From Phoronis australis (taxonomy: Eukaryota; Phoronida; Phoronidae), in assembly GCA_002633005.1 (NCBI GenBank), contig NMRA01000045.1:617668-673808 (forward strand): DNA of 56,141 nt, in the 5' to 3' direction. Every line of letters starts with the position of its first letter. Position 1 is the stretch's first letter. A program made the translations under genes and the position numbers. The notes under the pieces are model-generated. The model had not been told where the DNA came from. It worked only from the letters and a program-made list of their open reading frames with translations, and did no database searches. Below, piece after piece: positions 26,997 through 38,465 of this stretch.

Positions 26997-27280
26997 TAAA
27001 AATGAAATTTTAACTTAAAAAGGCATTAATGTCAAAAAAATAATAACAATAATAGTAATGGCTCATAAATTTAAAATATATCTTACAAAATATTCACTTT
27101 TACAAGTTGACAAAGCCTGCTTTTTTAATATATGAGTTAAAAATGAAATTTTAACTTAAAAAGGCATTAATGTCAAAAAAATAATAACAATAATAGTAAT
27201 GGCTCATAAATTTAAAATATATCTTACAAAATATTCACTTTTACAAGTTGACAAAGCCTGCTTTTTTAATATATGAGTTA
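26997..27280 (+). repeat. 141-bp tandem duplication, two apparently identical copies
   Basis: The block starting AAAAATGAAATTTTAACTTA and ending TTTTTTAATATATGAGTTA occurs at about 26997-27137 and again at 27138-27280. By eye I found no mismatch, so the duplication is recent or kept homogeneous. It lies about 300 bp upstream of the acceptor that precedes the DGK 5' region. Confidence 0.93.
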
Positions 27281-27595
27281 GAGCGGAGGCCACTAAGTAA
27301 GGCTTGAGATAACCTTAAGTGGATCAAACTGGTGGAAAATGCAACTTAAGTATGTTCAAATTATCGACAATTTACACTAGAGTTTTTGCAATCATTGAAC
27401 AAGTCAATTAGTTACAGGATCCACTAATATTTGCTTGCCTAGCTCACTAAGTGTACTTTAGTTGACGATGTGACTTCCACATAGCTAACTTTTTTTTACA
27501 TAAATGACGATTACTCCTGCTGTTAAAATGTTTGCTTCTTTTCTTAAGATGTACTGCTTTCTGTAATTAAGTGCTTTCAATTTACTCTTTTTCAG

Positions 27596-28378
27596 GCACC
27601 ATTCCCCTGAACCATTTTAGAAAGAAGAAGTACAGTCCGCTGCCTGCTGCTGATATCAGTGCAAAGATATGAGTTGATTTACTGAATATTTATTGCCGAA
27701 CTACCAAGAGATTTTGAACAGCTTTGAACCATTGGCATTTCTTGCTGTAATAGTTATGACAGGATATTTTATGACGGCAGTAATCTGAGACTGATCACGC
27801 ATTACTACCCTGTGTGAAGGTTGGCACTGCTTTGTTGTCTTTATTTCCAGCCAGCTTTCACAGGTAAAGACAGGACCATCAGTTTGTACACCTGGGATTA
27901 TTTACAGCCAGTTTGATATCTGGTTTTCTTGATATTTTCTGAGGCTTACATCACATCTGTATGAGTTCCAGACCTGCCTTGAATTCAATCCTGAGCTGTT
28001 TTCAAATGTGAGCATATTGCTTATCATTGACAGAAGTTCTAACCTCAGGAGATTCTACCTGAGGCTATACAAATTGTTAGAAAGCTTTCAAACACTAAGT
28101 CGAGGCCAGGACAGGTAGATCTAGCCTTCCCAGAGAGATAACATTATTTCCACCAGAGATTCATTGTGTGGTGTTTACTTCAAGTGGAAGCTGAAACCTC
28201 TGTTGGTGGCTTGAAGTCATTAAGACCAAAGGATAAATTTGCTGGTCTTAGGTAACTCAGTCAACTACTCCGTGCATGTTATTGTAAATCGTCCAGGAAA
28301 TCATCTGCAGTTAAACATGACTACCTGTAGTAATTACCACGCATAATCGTAACTCTCTCATTTGTCGATCTGTTCACT
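27596..28378 (+). promoter_or_regulatory. Probable 5' untranslated part of the first coding exon of the DGK gene
   Basis: A pyrimidine-rich acceptor (TTACTCTTTTTCAG, ending at 27595) suggests that an exon begins at 27596 and runs into the coding start at 28379. Stops occur in all frames, including an in-frame TAA at 28331, so protein cannot extend upstream of 28379 in this exon. A nine-codon upstream ORF (ATG at 28317) precedes the main start. Just after the acceptor, one frame reads 24 sense codons (TIPLNHFRKKKYSPLPAA..., stop near 27670), which could be an upstream ORF or the tail of a separate protein. No TATA box is convincing, so the real transcription start probably lies upstream. Confidence 0.4.
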
Positions 28379-29124
28379 ATGAATCTGTTTAAGAAGAAGT
28401 CACGTTCTCCCTCACTCGATATTCCTTCACTATGTATGCCAGCCAGACAGAAACGATCGGGGTCTGTCGATGTGACAGCATGCAGAGGCAAGCTAGAACT
28501 GCCGATACCCCAGAGGAGTCGGTCATCAAGTTTCGACGTCGCTGCCATGCATGCCTTGAACCCCTCTCTAATGGGGATTCTGGGTATAAGTCTACTATCA
28601 AGATCAAACTCTGAGGAAGCTGCTTCTCCCCTTTCGGATGACCAGGCATCTAATTCATCTAATAAATCGGGCCGTGGCGGACGGCGACGTTCTAGCGCAG
28701 AGAAGGTTTGTATTCACTGCCTGCATGAAGAGTCCATGCATGGCTCAGAGCCAACTTCACCGGACAGAATCAACGAGATCCATACGGTCTCGGAGTCATC
28801 AAGTGGTTCCTGTTCATCAGATGACGAAGACTCCGATTCGGAGAACTTCGACAAAACCCTTTTGACAGTCAGCCAAGAAAACAAGGGTAATGATGTCATG
28901 GACTCTAACGAAAATGTTAAGACGGTTGTCAGTCTAACTGTGCCGGATCTCAAAGAAAAGAACACGCTGTCTCCATTACCGTTTCCAGTTAGCAGCCATC
29001 CGAGGCGTTCTTCATTTGATGTTTCTATGCTGCAGAGGTTCCAGGAGAATATGTTTAATAGCAAGCCTGTTGCTAAAGATGACATCGCAGCTGTCTCCAA
29101 ACGAAGACTTAGAAACAGTTATCT
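28379..29124 (+). CDS. DGKZ/DGKI: Diacylglycerol kinase zeta/iota-type, exon 1 (N-terminal regulatory region)
   Basis: This exon encodes residues 1-248 and two bases of codon 249. The start ATG has A at -3 and an in-frame stop 48 bases upstream. The region is predicted disordered, with a basic MNLFKKKSRS start and four S-x-S-[LVF]-D-[VI] motifs at about residues 10-15, 27-32, 49-54 and 210-215. Basophilic phosphorylation-type sites include RRRSS (102-106) and PRRSS (208-212). There is a CIHC pair (111-114) and an acidic serine cluster (138-155). The exon ends CT|GTGAGT in phase 2. It joins E2 to read NSYL-KAISKS, matching the SYRKAISRAG segment I recall for vertebrate DGK-iota; this is the main reason for assigning it to the kinase. 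In the family such N-termini are isoform-specific and control targeting. Most of this one is not recognisably conserved. Confidence 0.85.
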
Positions 29125-31469
29125 GTGAGTTACTTAGTTTATGTTTCAACGTTCAATCATTTACATTTCAGTTTCGACACAGAGTTTTTTTGAAATTTTG
29201 TGTCAATCTGGATGTCATGTAAATTTCTCTTTTTAACTTGTAAATGCCGAGTCAAGCCAACATTGCAGGTGTTGTACATGTCGCATATCATAACGAAATA
29301 TAAAAAGGTAAAATGAATGTCCGCCGTATTCTTTCCGGTGGGTATATATAACATTACATGTACAAAGTATCCTATTTAAAGGGGTACTATCAGCTTTATG
29401 ACCAAAAATGCACCTTTGCTATTATTGTTCGATGGGATAGACTTCTGTAAATTATTAGCTTTGGCCAAACTTTGAAAACAACAAAATTTGTATTTTTGTA
29501 ATTGTAGTACAAATTGCCATTACTCGCTGTCGTCTACCAGACCATCGATAAAATCAAGGCCAGTGACTTTACCAGTTACCTATTCTTAGAATACTCCAAC
29601 ATTTATCTAGTGGCAATTAAGTCTGCCTGCTGAGCATTAGAATGTGACCACAGGGGTTCCAGGTTGAATTCTGCGCTCGGGCTGATCTAAGAAACCTAGT
29701 TTTGGCTCTCCGATAACTTTCCTTTAAAAAGTCTAGCAGTTTTGCTGGCGTAGTTTCAGTTATACCAGTGTAAATATAGTGGATGATTTACCTGACAAGA
29801 CTGCTCGGATGTTTTCACCAGCAGTTATGTGCCTTCAAAGTGTATAAATGGTAACACCGGGTAGAGATAATTTTCTCATTGATTGTGTTAACCTCAAACC
29901 TAACCTCAAAATTAGGGAAGTAGAATGCTGAGTATGATTCCATATGGACAACTTTAGTTGCTATGGTCACAACCTTTTTACCTGATTTGGCTGTGCGGTC
30001 CAGTGTTTGATATAACTTCAGCTTGTCTAGTCAGTTGATGTCAACTTAAGTTTCTAGACAAACCGATCCAATAATCATGAACACTTGCCAGAAGTTGTAT
30101 TCATTGTCAGAATTAAGCCTTGTCTCATGGCCGAGGGTGTTTGGGAATTAACTGGGAAGTATCGTCCGCACAGACAGACTTACCCTAGAACACCTGGAAC
30201 GAGTTTTTGCTTGGTTTGAGTGCTGTCTGGATGTTAGTTAAACTAGTGAAGCGTACTCCACTTGTGACAAGGTGGGCGAAGCCATTCTGTAATTAAAATT
30301 TTGCTGCCAATCCAGTAGTCATTATCAGCCATTTTAATTGTTAACAGAATTAGCTGTCATGATGGGGATACATTGTTGTCTTGTCCTCGGTATTTAACGT
30401 GGATACACTAATGCGGACAAGTGACTTGGTTTGTACTGTAGAGATGTCAGAAAACAATGTTTTGCTACAGCAGTTTATATTATTTACAGTAAGGTAACAA
30501 GCCTTTGAAATACAAAAGAATTACTATTTTGACAAATATTTTCATTCAAATAAGCAGAGTTGCTGCAGATAACAGTGTAAACATCCTGAGAAAAGGAGGC
30601 ACGACCAGATGTAACCTTTTGTCACGGAGTTAAATAATTGCCATGTTGCAATTACTTTTGTCATTTCTTGTCAAGTTATATTGTATTTCTGTGTGGGTGT
30701 GTTCCTGAGTATCTTTTGTTTGTATGGTCATCGAGATGTTCTTCGAACTGAGTGTGTGTGTGACATTGACGCATGTTTCATGAATGTATGTGTGTTTGTC
30801 AAGAGTTCAATACGGATATAAGCAAATCCGACCTGGCGGAATCAAGTTCACTTCATTGTCATCATTTGATTATTCTTTAACATGTTTCTGTAAAGGCTGG
30901 ATAAAAATTGCTTAGTATGTCCAAATTCTAAGCTTAGTTCAAAATCCGTCAGTGTTTTTTGTCTACTTGGTTTCGAATGAAGTAGTATTTTATAATTATT
31001 GTACTTATTTATTATTCTTTTGGTATAAAAATGACAGTCATATGCTGACCAAATGAAGATAATAGAACTAGCACACCTGGTTCTTGAGAATTATAAGCAG
31101 AGGCGAAGATTAGGACTAAAGAACATAACGTGTAATCACGTTTGAACCAAGTTTAGATTTTTTTAAGGTGGAATTCTGAAACAAGTAATCTTTTCTTCCT
31201 TCTTTGGATTTGTCTGTGTGTCTATGTCTGTTGTGATGTTGCAGTTAGGTATATTAATCACCACTGCCAGCTAAGTGGTGCCAGTTTTCAAGATGACAAA
31301 TGACTGTGTACTATGTGATTAGTGCTTTTTCATTACTGTAAAACCCTGTAAATAAGGGCGTGCAGCTATAAGCGAAATGATGCGCTTTTTTCGCAAACTT
31401 TTCCTAGTCAAGTGTTCTACTAAGCTCTACTAATGAGCTCGTTTAGATCATTGGCTCGACAAAGCGTAT

Positions 31470-31549
31470 GCACGGTTCGTATTGCATGGTTCGTATTGCA
31501 CGGTTCGTATTGCACGGTTCGTATTGCACGGTTCGTATTGCACAGGTTC
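31470..31549 (+). repeat. 14-bp minisatellite, about 5.7 copies
   Basis: The unit is GCACGGTTCGTATT, with one C-to-T variant in the second copy and a one-base insertion in the last partial copy. It produces the repetitive reading frame at 31433-31669, which is not a gene. Confidence 0.95.
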
Positions 31550-32536
31550 GCCTTGGTGTTCCAATTATATGCACGCGTTCAGTGTCTTCAGAAATATTCT
31601 AATTTAAATCACTTTAATTCACATGGTGTATGGCGTCAACTGACACTCTTGGTGAAATTAAAAGGATAGAGTAACGGTTAATTGCTAAAATGTATAATTA
31701 AAGTCAAAATCTTTCTAAAGCCTTTAACCTTTGCTATTCATAAACTACGTTCCAGGTACATCTACATTCGCAGCAAAATTGCAAAATGGTGGGACTAGGT
31801 CTGATCTAAAGATTCGTACATAGGCGCCTGTGCTTAAACTCCATAAATAGACGTGGCTCCACAGTTACGAGCATGTGCTAAATCACGGTAGTTTATGATA
31901 TGTTTGCCAATGGCGTTTTCGTTTTAAATTAGAACAATTTGGATGTTCATTAACTGCTTATTCATTAGCGAAACTATTTTTACTCAACAGGAATTAATTG
32001 CTGTTGTGAAGACGTGTCATTTTCCAAAGTTTTGTGAATTTTGAAATTTTCAAAAATAATTCGGTGTTTACTTAATGACGTGTAGAGTAACTTAAGGTCG
32101 GTTGTTGTGCCCATAGCTTATCCACAATAATGTGAATTAAACAACTGCAAAAATTACTCTGTAAAAGTATGTTTTTAAAGTAGAAAGTCCATAGATTTTA
32201 GTTTTTAACTTTCTACCAACCTGTCACTAGTTGTGATGTTAACGGAAATCAGTGAAATCCTGTCACAGAAAGCAATTTGGTGAGACCAATTAAATGAGAG
32301 TGAAATGCCTAATTCGATTTTCATTCTTCGGCCAGCTAACAGGGCAAAATGTACATTTTAAAGTAGCATATTTCTTATCTTGCAATTAGGCAGAATGCAT
32401 ACTAGATTTATTTTTTGTGTGAGCAAGAGATCCTGAGATTACAATTACAGAAATATAACTATAACCTGTCATAAAAACTTTCCATGACACCACCTCATAC
32501 CGCCAGAGGACTTAAAACAACAATTTCTTAATTCAC

Positions 32537-32776
32537 GGATGTTTTAACTCACCCTGGGGTTCAGGCTTGCAGTGGTGGACATCAGGATGTTTTAACTCAC
32601 CCTGGGGTTCAGGCTTGCAGTGGTGGACATCGGGATGTTTTAACTCACGCTGGGGTTCAGGCTTGCAGTGGTGGATATCGGGATGTTTTAACTCACCCTG
32701 GAGTTCAGGCTTGCAGTGGTGGACATCGGGATGTTTTAACTCACCCTGGGGTTCAGGCTTGCAGTGGTGGATATCG
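32537..32776 (+). repeat. 48-bp minisatellite, five copies
   Basis: The unit begins GGATGTTTTAACTCACCCTG and ends GGTGGACATCG. Copies differ by single substitutions (GAC/GAT near the end, CCC/CGC, GGGG/GGAG). The unit is a multiple of three, so an open frame at 32567-32791 runs through it, but nothing suggests it is translated. Confidence 0.95.
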
Positions 32777-34285
32777 GGCTCATGTGCATGATTAAGCCAG
32801 TACCCCTACTGTAAAACAATAGTCTAGAATCTTATGATGCTCATAACTATTTCTGTTTTTACCAGGGTACAAAACACATTCTTATCCCAAAATTATCGGT
32901 AAAACTCTTAAATGGTACTTTAGATTTCAATCCTTCAGGTGTCTGCACAAACATTGACACGTGCAATAAAACCTTTGGTTTCAAGCAATATTTGTGTTTT
33001 GATATCCAAATGCAAAAAGCAAGGAATTGGATTTTGTCATTGCCATTGTTTACTTCAGAGGCACACGCTTAGCATCAAGCCTTGAACGAGCTCCCTACCT
33101 GAAATGTACATTTCGTGCACTCGTAAAAGTGTTTTGATTCATGATCACAAAGACATGGCGCGTTTTTCTTGCAATCACAGTTTTTGTTTCATCTATCATT
33201 AAATTCTTGTCCAGAGAAGAGTAGTTTCAAAATTAGATGTCTTGTAATGGCTTCGGTTTATTGGCTGCTAATTGTTACCGACATCGTCTTGGTGATTGTA
33301 ACCGTGGGTATACCTGACATTTTTATCTGAAGCATCCATGAAAGGTAAGGTGAAAGCCTTACCGTAATTTCGCTCTGTCTACCTGTATGTCATTGTCCAG
33401 AATTTCATGACTCTGAAGAGGAATTATTTTGAGGAAATAACAGTTGAATTTTGTGGACTCACGTTAAAAGCACCCCAATAGCCATTTTCGTATTTTGCGA
33501 AGACGAAAAGTGAAATTAGCTGTTGAGGGTGGATGGGTCTTTTGTTTATAGAATTATTTTACACCACCCACAGGCCACATGCATATGACCTGGGATGAAG
33601 ATCCCATGCAGTGGATACCATCAAATTGTTTGTGAAAGCACGAAATTGCCTTTCACTTGCATTTTGACACCTTAGACATTTTTGTGTGATCATGCTCACT
33701 GCTCAACAGTATCAAATTTGTCATAAAGGGTGTGTAAAAAACACTGGAAACATCTCTCTATATAAGATCTGTACAAGAATGCTGTCCACCAACAACCATC
33801 CAGCCACAAGGCGAGGCCGATGTGTATTTCATTATGTCCCAGCTATATCTGAAAATAGCTATTAACCACCACTGAGTGGTTGTTTAAATGGCTCATGCCA
33901 AAAATAATGTTGCACAGTGACCATGAATGAAACAGGTTAGGCCATATGGTGGTTACTTCCGGGAATTTATGTTTGTATAAAGTGGAAGTCCTTTTTGGGC
34001 TCTCACTTAAGATTGTTTTAGAATGGAACAATTTGACCCTCAGCGCCACTGTGTTGGCCACTTAAGGACCTAAGAATTTGATAAACTTGTTGAATTCAAT
34101 TTTGGTGGACTCTATTTTCATTGAGTAATTTTGTGTATGACAGTTCAGTTCGTTAGGTGACTAATAATCTGTCTTGATGTCAAACTGCATCTTGTAAATC
34201 CAGGGTGCTGGCCTGTTGTTGTTATGGTCACTGACCTGTTTGTTTTGATCATCTGGTCTATATTGGGGAATGTGTAAGGCTCTTT

Positions 34286-34795
34286 CATACTAACATCATG
34301 CCTCACTCCATGTTTTGGGGTCAGTTGTGGTCAGTATAAAGGGTTAACTTCCGTACTGGATCCAAGTTACCAGAACTAGTTCTAAGCTTCGCAGTAAACA
34401 TGTGGATTTAACAGCGGAAGTGAGCATCCACTCTGTGATGCAGCATGACTGGTCTCATTGAAGTCATCACCAGGGGCCACTGCTATCCTCATCAAGGGGC
34501 AATGTCGTCGCTAATAGTGGCTAATATTTTGGTTGAATAGTCACCAGTAGAATTAGAAAGTTTTCTGTAAATCACACGTAAATGTTCTCAAATTGTCATC
34601 CAAAAAATCTATGCACATTCTTCCTCAAACGCCATCTTATGCATCAGGGCTACTGTACTTTACAATTTATGGCAACAGCGTCACGTACTGTTTACTTCGA
34701 TGCCGTAATCTACTGAAGCTGGCATGAACGGTTGATTGAACTCCTCAGATTACAATGATGCTCCATTTATACCAGAGTTAACTTGGTATGAAAGA
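34286..34795 (+). mobile_element. MITE-like element with CTTTCATAC termini, plus orientation
   Basis: The left end CTTTCATACTAACATCATG and the right end GTTAACTTGGTATGAAAG are inverted versions of each other over about 10-12 bases, bounding about 510 bp. Internal blocks at 34376-34450 and 34670-34790 reappear in inverted orientation at 36510-36570 and 36172-36300. There is no transposase frame, so it is probably non-autonomous. Confidence 0.6.
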
Positions 34796-36175
34796 ACTTT
34801 TACATTCTGAATGCCATGGACATCATTTAAGACAAAATAAGGCATGATCACTTTAAATTTTATTGCACCTGTTGGCTATCAGAGTGCCCGAATGAAAGTT
34901 GTAATGTGCCAATGGTAGGGGCATGCTCCTAAAATTAAACCCTGTAGGTTGCCAAATAGTTGTTTGTCAGAGGTGTGCTCTCAGTAGTCAGGGTTTATTA
35001 TGGTCATAATGTTTCCAAATGAATTATACATTTTTGTCATGGTGTTCTACATTCAGATCATAAGTCTTATAAGTGGTATATTACTGGCTGTGTACACAGA
35101 AAAGAACAAATATTTACAGGGGAAAAATGATGGATGAGTTTCATGGCTTTTGCACACGACAACAAAAAATTGTGTTGTCAAGTGTCCGTATTTGTTAAAG
35201 GGTTGGACTCATCTAGAAATACAAGAAATGTCGGATATTTGTTTAGTGTATTTAGTTGGCAGTAATGATGAAGCAAGTATTTGTGATTTGTTTAGTCCTT
35301 GCTTGATCATCATGTTCATAGGTTATAACAGGGTAATGCTTAAGATTCATATCACTTCAATTCATCTACTGTCGAACACTGAACATGAGGATTCAACAAC
35401 ATGAGGATTCAGTTGAAGTATTCACAGATGGCATATAGAAAAATCTCCCACTTAGGATAGAATAATTGTCATGATACAATAATTGGATGACAAGTGAAAC
35501 TTTATTGTGTCATTTTCCATGCCACTTAAGTAGCGCCGAAATAAAAATGAGTATATTGCCATGTGGTAAGTAAGGCTGCTTAGTTCTTGACGGTAGCTTT
35601 CTGTGTGTGACCTACTTGGCTTTAGCCAATCAAAACACCTTGCACTGTAATTGTGGATTTACATTACGTTTGAGGAACAGATACATCCATTGTTATAAAT
35701 TTTACATGTCAATGAAACGAGTGAAACTGTTTTTTGAAAAGGTGTAAAAGGGCAGCACCACACATGACTTGATCACAGGTTGGGCAATTATAGAGTTGCA
35801 CTACTGTAAATTTACGTTTATATTCCCATAGGCTTTATAGGTGAAATAATGTATTTTCTAGAAAAGTCCGTGTCTTTTACAGCTGTAAGTTCTTGCTCAG
35901 TTAAAGTGTGACGTGTCATTTATTTGGTTATAAGGTAATCCTGATCCTTCAAATGCCTTTCAGCCATGACCACGTAGATAAGTTAAGGCCCCTAGGCTTG
36001 GAGTTCATAAAATATTGGTTGCCTGAAACCAGTCTATGAAAATAATGAATAAATGATACAATAAAACGAGACATAAAAAAGTTCCAAAATGTCAAACATG
36101 GGCTTATACAATCACATGGATGTAATACGTGAATGCTTTTCCTTTGGAAATTTAAATGAATGATCTTATAAGGCC

Positions 36176-36570
36176 CTTTCATGTTAACTAAATCCCGGTG
36201 TGAGCGAAGCATCGATGCAAAGTGTGAAGCTAACTGAATCGATCCAGCTTCAGTAGTTAATGTCATCGAAGTAAACAGTAGGTGAAGGTATTGCTGATGC
36301 ACCTGGTGCGCACTAAGATTTTTTTTTTTTTTAATGCGACAATTTGAGAACATTTATGTGTGCCAATTAACATAAAACTTCTTTCTAATTTGATTGGTAA
36401 TAATTAGAGCAAAATAAGCAACTATTAGCGATGACACTGTCCTTTTATTGTTGATGATAAGCAGTGGCCTCTGGCGATAACTTCAATGTGACCAGAGTTG
36501 ACCATTCATACCGCACCGCAGAGTCGATGTTCCACTGTTAAATCCACCGTTTACTGTGAAGTTAACTGGC
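36176..36570 (-). mobile_element. Inverted, partly truncated copy of the CTTTCATAC element
   Basis: It reads CTTTCATGTTAACTAAATCC at its left end. It then shares CCAGCTTCAGTAG and CATCGAAGTAAACAGTA with the inverse of 34690-34720, and CTGTTAAATCCAC..GTTTACTG with the inverse of 34395-34420. Order is preserved, so it is one inverted copy about 1.4 kb from its partner. The 134-codon minus frame 35949-36353 overlaps it and is rejected as a gene. Confidence 0.6.
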
Positions 36571-37112
36571 ACTGCTGACTGCAACTCCCCAAAACGTTGA
36601 TCTGTCAATGTCAATATGAAAATGCCATTATTTGAATAAGGACTTACTCAGTTTATATATCTGGGACTCAGATACCACATTAAGAGGACAAAATTTTACT
36701 GATTTTGAAATCATGTTGATATGTAAAAACTTTAACTGTTAGAGTGATTTTGGAAGGAAAGGAGGTCATATTTTTTAAGAAGTTATAATTCTGCCAAACA
36801 CGGTCAAACCATGTCCAGTGTACTTACTTTTACCACAGCCCCACAGGCGCAAAGTTGATCACTGTTTGCAAGGGAACTCACTGCAACGGATTCTGGACAA
36901 GCATTTTTAGATCATATTTCACTGAAACTGTTACAACATTACATAGAGCCTCGTTGTCACAATGGGTCCTGTGAAAGCAAGTGAACTGTTGCACGAAGCA
37001 GTGTATCTATGATTCAAACCTTTGAGCCAATCATAGATCACGTCAACACTCTGATGATGCTTCAATGAGGTGGATTCAAACAGGTACCGTAGTTGCTTCG
37101 AAGTTTACACTT

Positions 37113-37600
37113 AGCTACCAAGCTTCACTGTGTACTCTTATGTACCATAATGATAGCTACCAAGCTTCGCTGTGTACTCTTATGTACCATAACGATAGCT
37201 ACCAAGCTTCACTGTGTACTCTTATGTACCATAGTGATAGCTACCAGGCTTCGCTGTGTACTCTTATGTACCATTACCATAGCTACCAGGCTTCGCTGTG
37301 TACTCTTATGTACCATTACCATATTTACCAGGCTTCGCTGTGTACTCTTATGTACCATTACCATAGCTACCAGGCTTTGCTGTGTACTCTTATGTACCAT
37401 TACGATAGCTACCAAACTTCGGTGTGTACTCTTATGTACCATTATGACAGCCACCATGCTTCACATTGTACTCTTATGTACATAGTTTATGACAGCCAGC
37501 ATGCTTCACACTGTACTATTATGTACCATTTAAGATAGCTACCAATGCCTTTGCTGTGTACTCTTAAGTACCATTATTACAGTTACCATGCTTTGCAGTG
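37113..37600 (+). repeat. 42-bp minisatellite, about 11 copies
   Basis: The unit begins AGCTACCAGGCTTCGCTGTG and continues TACTCTTATGTACCATTACCAT. The first eight copies are close to exact in period; the last three are diverged with small insertions. Because 42 is divisible by three, open frames of 157 and 130 codons on plus and 82 on minus arise. They are by-products of the array. Confidence 0.96.
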
Positions 37601-37737
37601 TTAACTTTTAATGTTTGGTGATTACGACTAATTTGCAAATGTTAGCACAAGTGATGGTAGGAATAACCACTTACCTATAATTTCACTGCAATTGGATACT
37701 TTTTTTCAGTTTCCACTGATGGTCGATCTCCTTTTGA

Positions 37738-37769
37738 TGTATAAAAACATTTTTAAATGTTTTTATACA
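37738..37769. repeat. 32-bp near-perfect palindrome at an element boundary
   Basis: TGTATAAAAACATTT is followed by two bases and its exact inverse, AAATGTTTTTATACA. The right arm overlaps the left terminus (TATACACCCACATATTTATA) of the repeat that starts at 37763. Confidence 0.85.
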
Positions 37770-38347
37770 CCCACATATTTATACATTGGTACATATTGGG
37801 TCATCTCTGTCTGGACGTCCTGTGTCCAGCGTCCGCAGCGTATCTCATAAGCGCCCTGTAGGATCTTATTGAAATTTGACAGGTGAGTGTTCCTATGTGA
37901 CTGACGACAGATAACGGCGATCGAATTGTGCCCCCTAGTTGCATTGCTAGTTGGTGGCCATTTAAAAAATTATGTGTTTGATGCGAAGACCTCAGCTGAT
38001 GTTGATTTTTGGATGCTTTTAAATATTCTCCAGGCACTCTCTAAGAGTAATTTTTTCTTTTTTGTGTCTACGGCTGTATCTCTGTAGATGGGCTCCTCTA
38101 TAGACAAAAAGTTGGCAACGGATGACAATAATTTTTGACCAATCAGACTGTAGCAGTGCCCCCTACTGTTAATTGCTTTTTACGTTTACCTCTAAATCTT
38201 ACGAGTTCCTTGGCTTATTTTCATGAAACTTAGTAAATAGCTGTGTATTACAGAGACGGCACCTCCATCTTAATTCGGACGAGTTTGACGCATTCTGCGG
38301 CATCTAATGGTACACCGTTTCCGGTGCTACTGTTGGGTGCATTTCAG
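37763..38347 (+). mobile_element. CCTAGTGGC-core element with both termini
   Basis: The left terminus TATACACCCACATATTTATA and the right terminus TTGGGTGCATTTCA are inverted relatives (TGCACCCAA). Between them are diverged monomer cores GTGCCCCCTAGTTGCATTGC (near 37928), GTGCCCCCTACTGTTAATTG (near 38156) and GCGGCATCTAATGGTACACC (near 38297). It is followed at 38408-38465 by the back half of the R2 repeat. Confidence 0.65.
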
Positions 38348-38407
38348 TGCACCGCTTTGCTCAAATTTTGTACCACAGTTACCATCAAACAAAGTTTTTA
38401 AAAAGAT

Positions 38408-38465
38408 TTGCATTCACAACAAATAACTGTTAGGAGCCCTTGAAAAATGATAAATGGGCATTTTA
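38408..38465 (+). repeat. R2 repeat, back half
   Basis: GCATTCACAACAAATAACTG then GAGCCCTTGAAAAATGATAA matches the terminal part of the copies at 14600-14645 and 47741-47775. It lies directly downstream of a CCTAGTGGC-core element. Confidence 0.5.

Noticed and set aside
32537-32776. CRISPR-like array impression from regularly repeated 48-bp units
   Set aside because: Units are contiguous with no unique spacers, and the DNA is eukaryotic. It is a minisatellite. The same applies to the arrays at 31470, 37113 and 39978.
35949-36353. 134-codon minus-strand frame
   Set aside because: It overlaps an inverted copy of a dispersed element whose partner at 34286-34795 shares the sequence, and it has no recognisable domain.
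37065-37538. 157-codon open frame on plus (with 130-codon and minus 82-codon companions)
   Set aside because: It is entirely produced by an ~11-copy 42-bp minisatellite; the period divisible by three keeps several frames open. There is no start context or splice signal.
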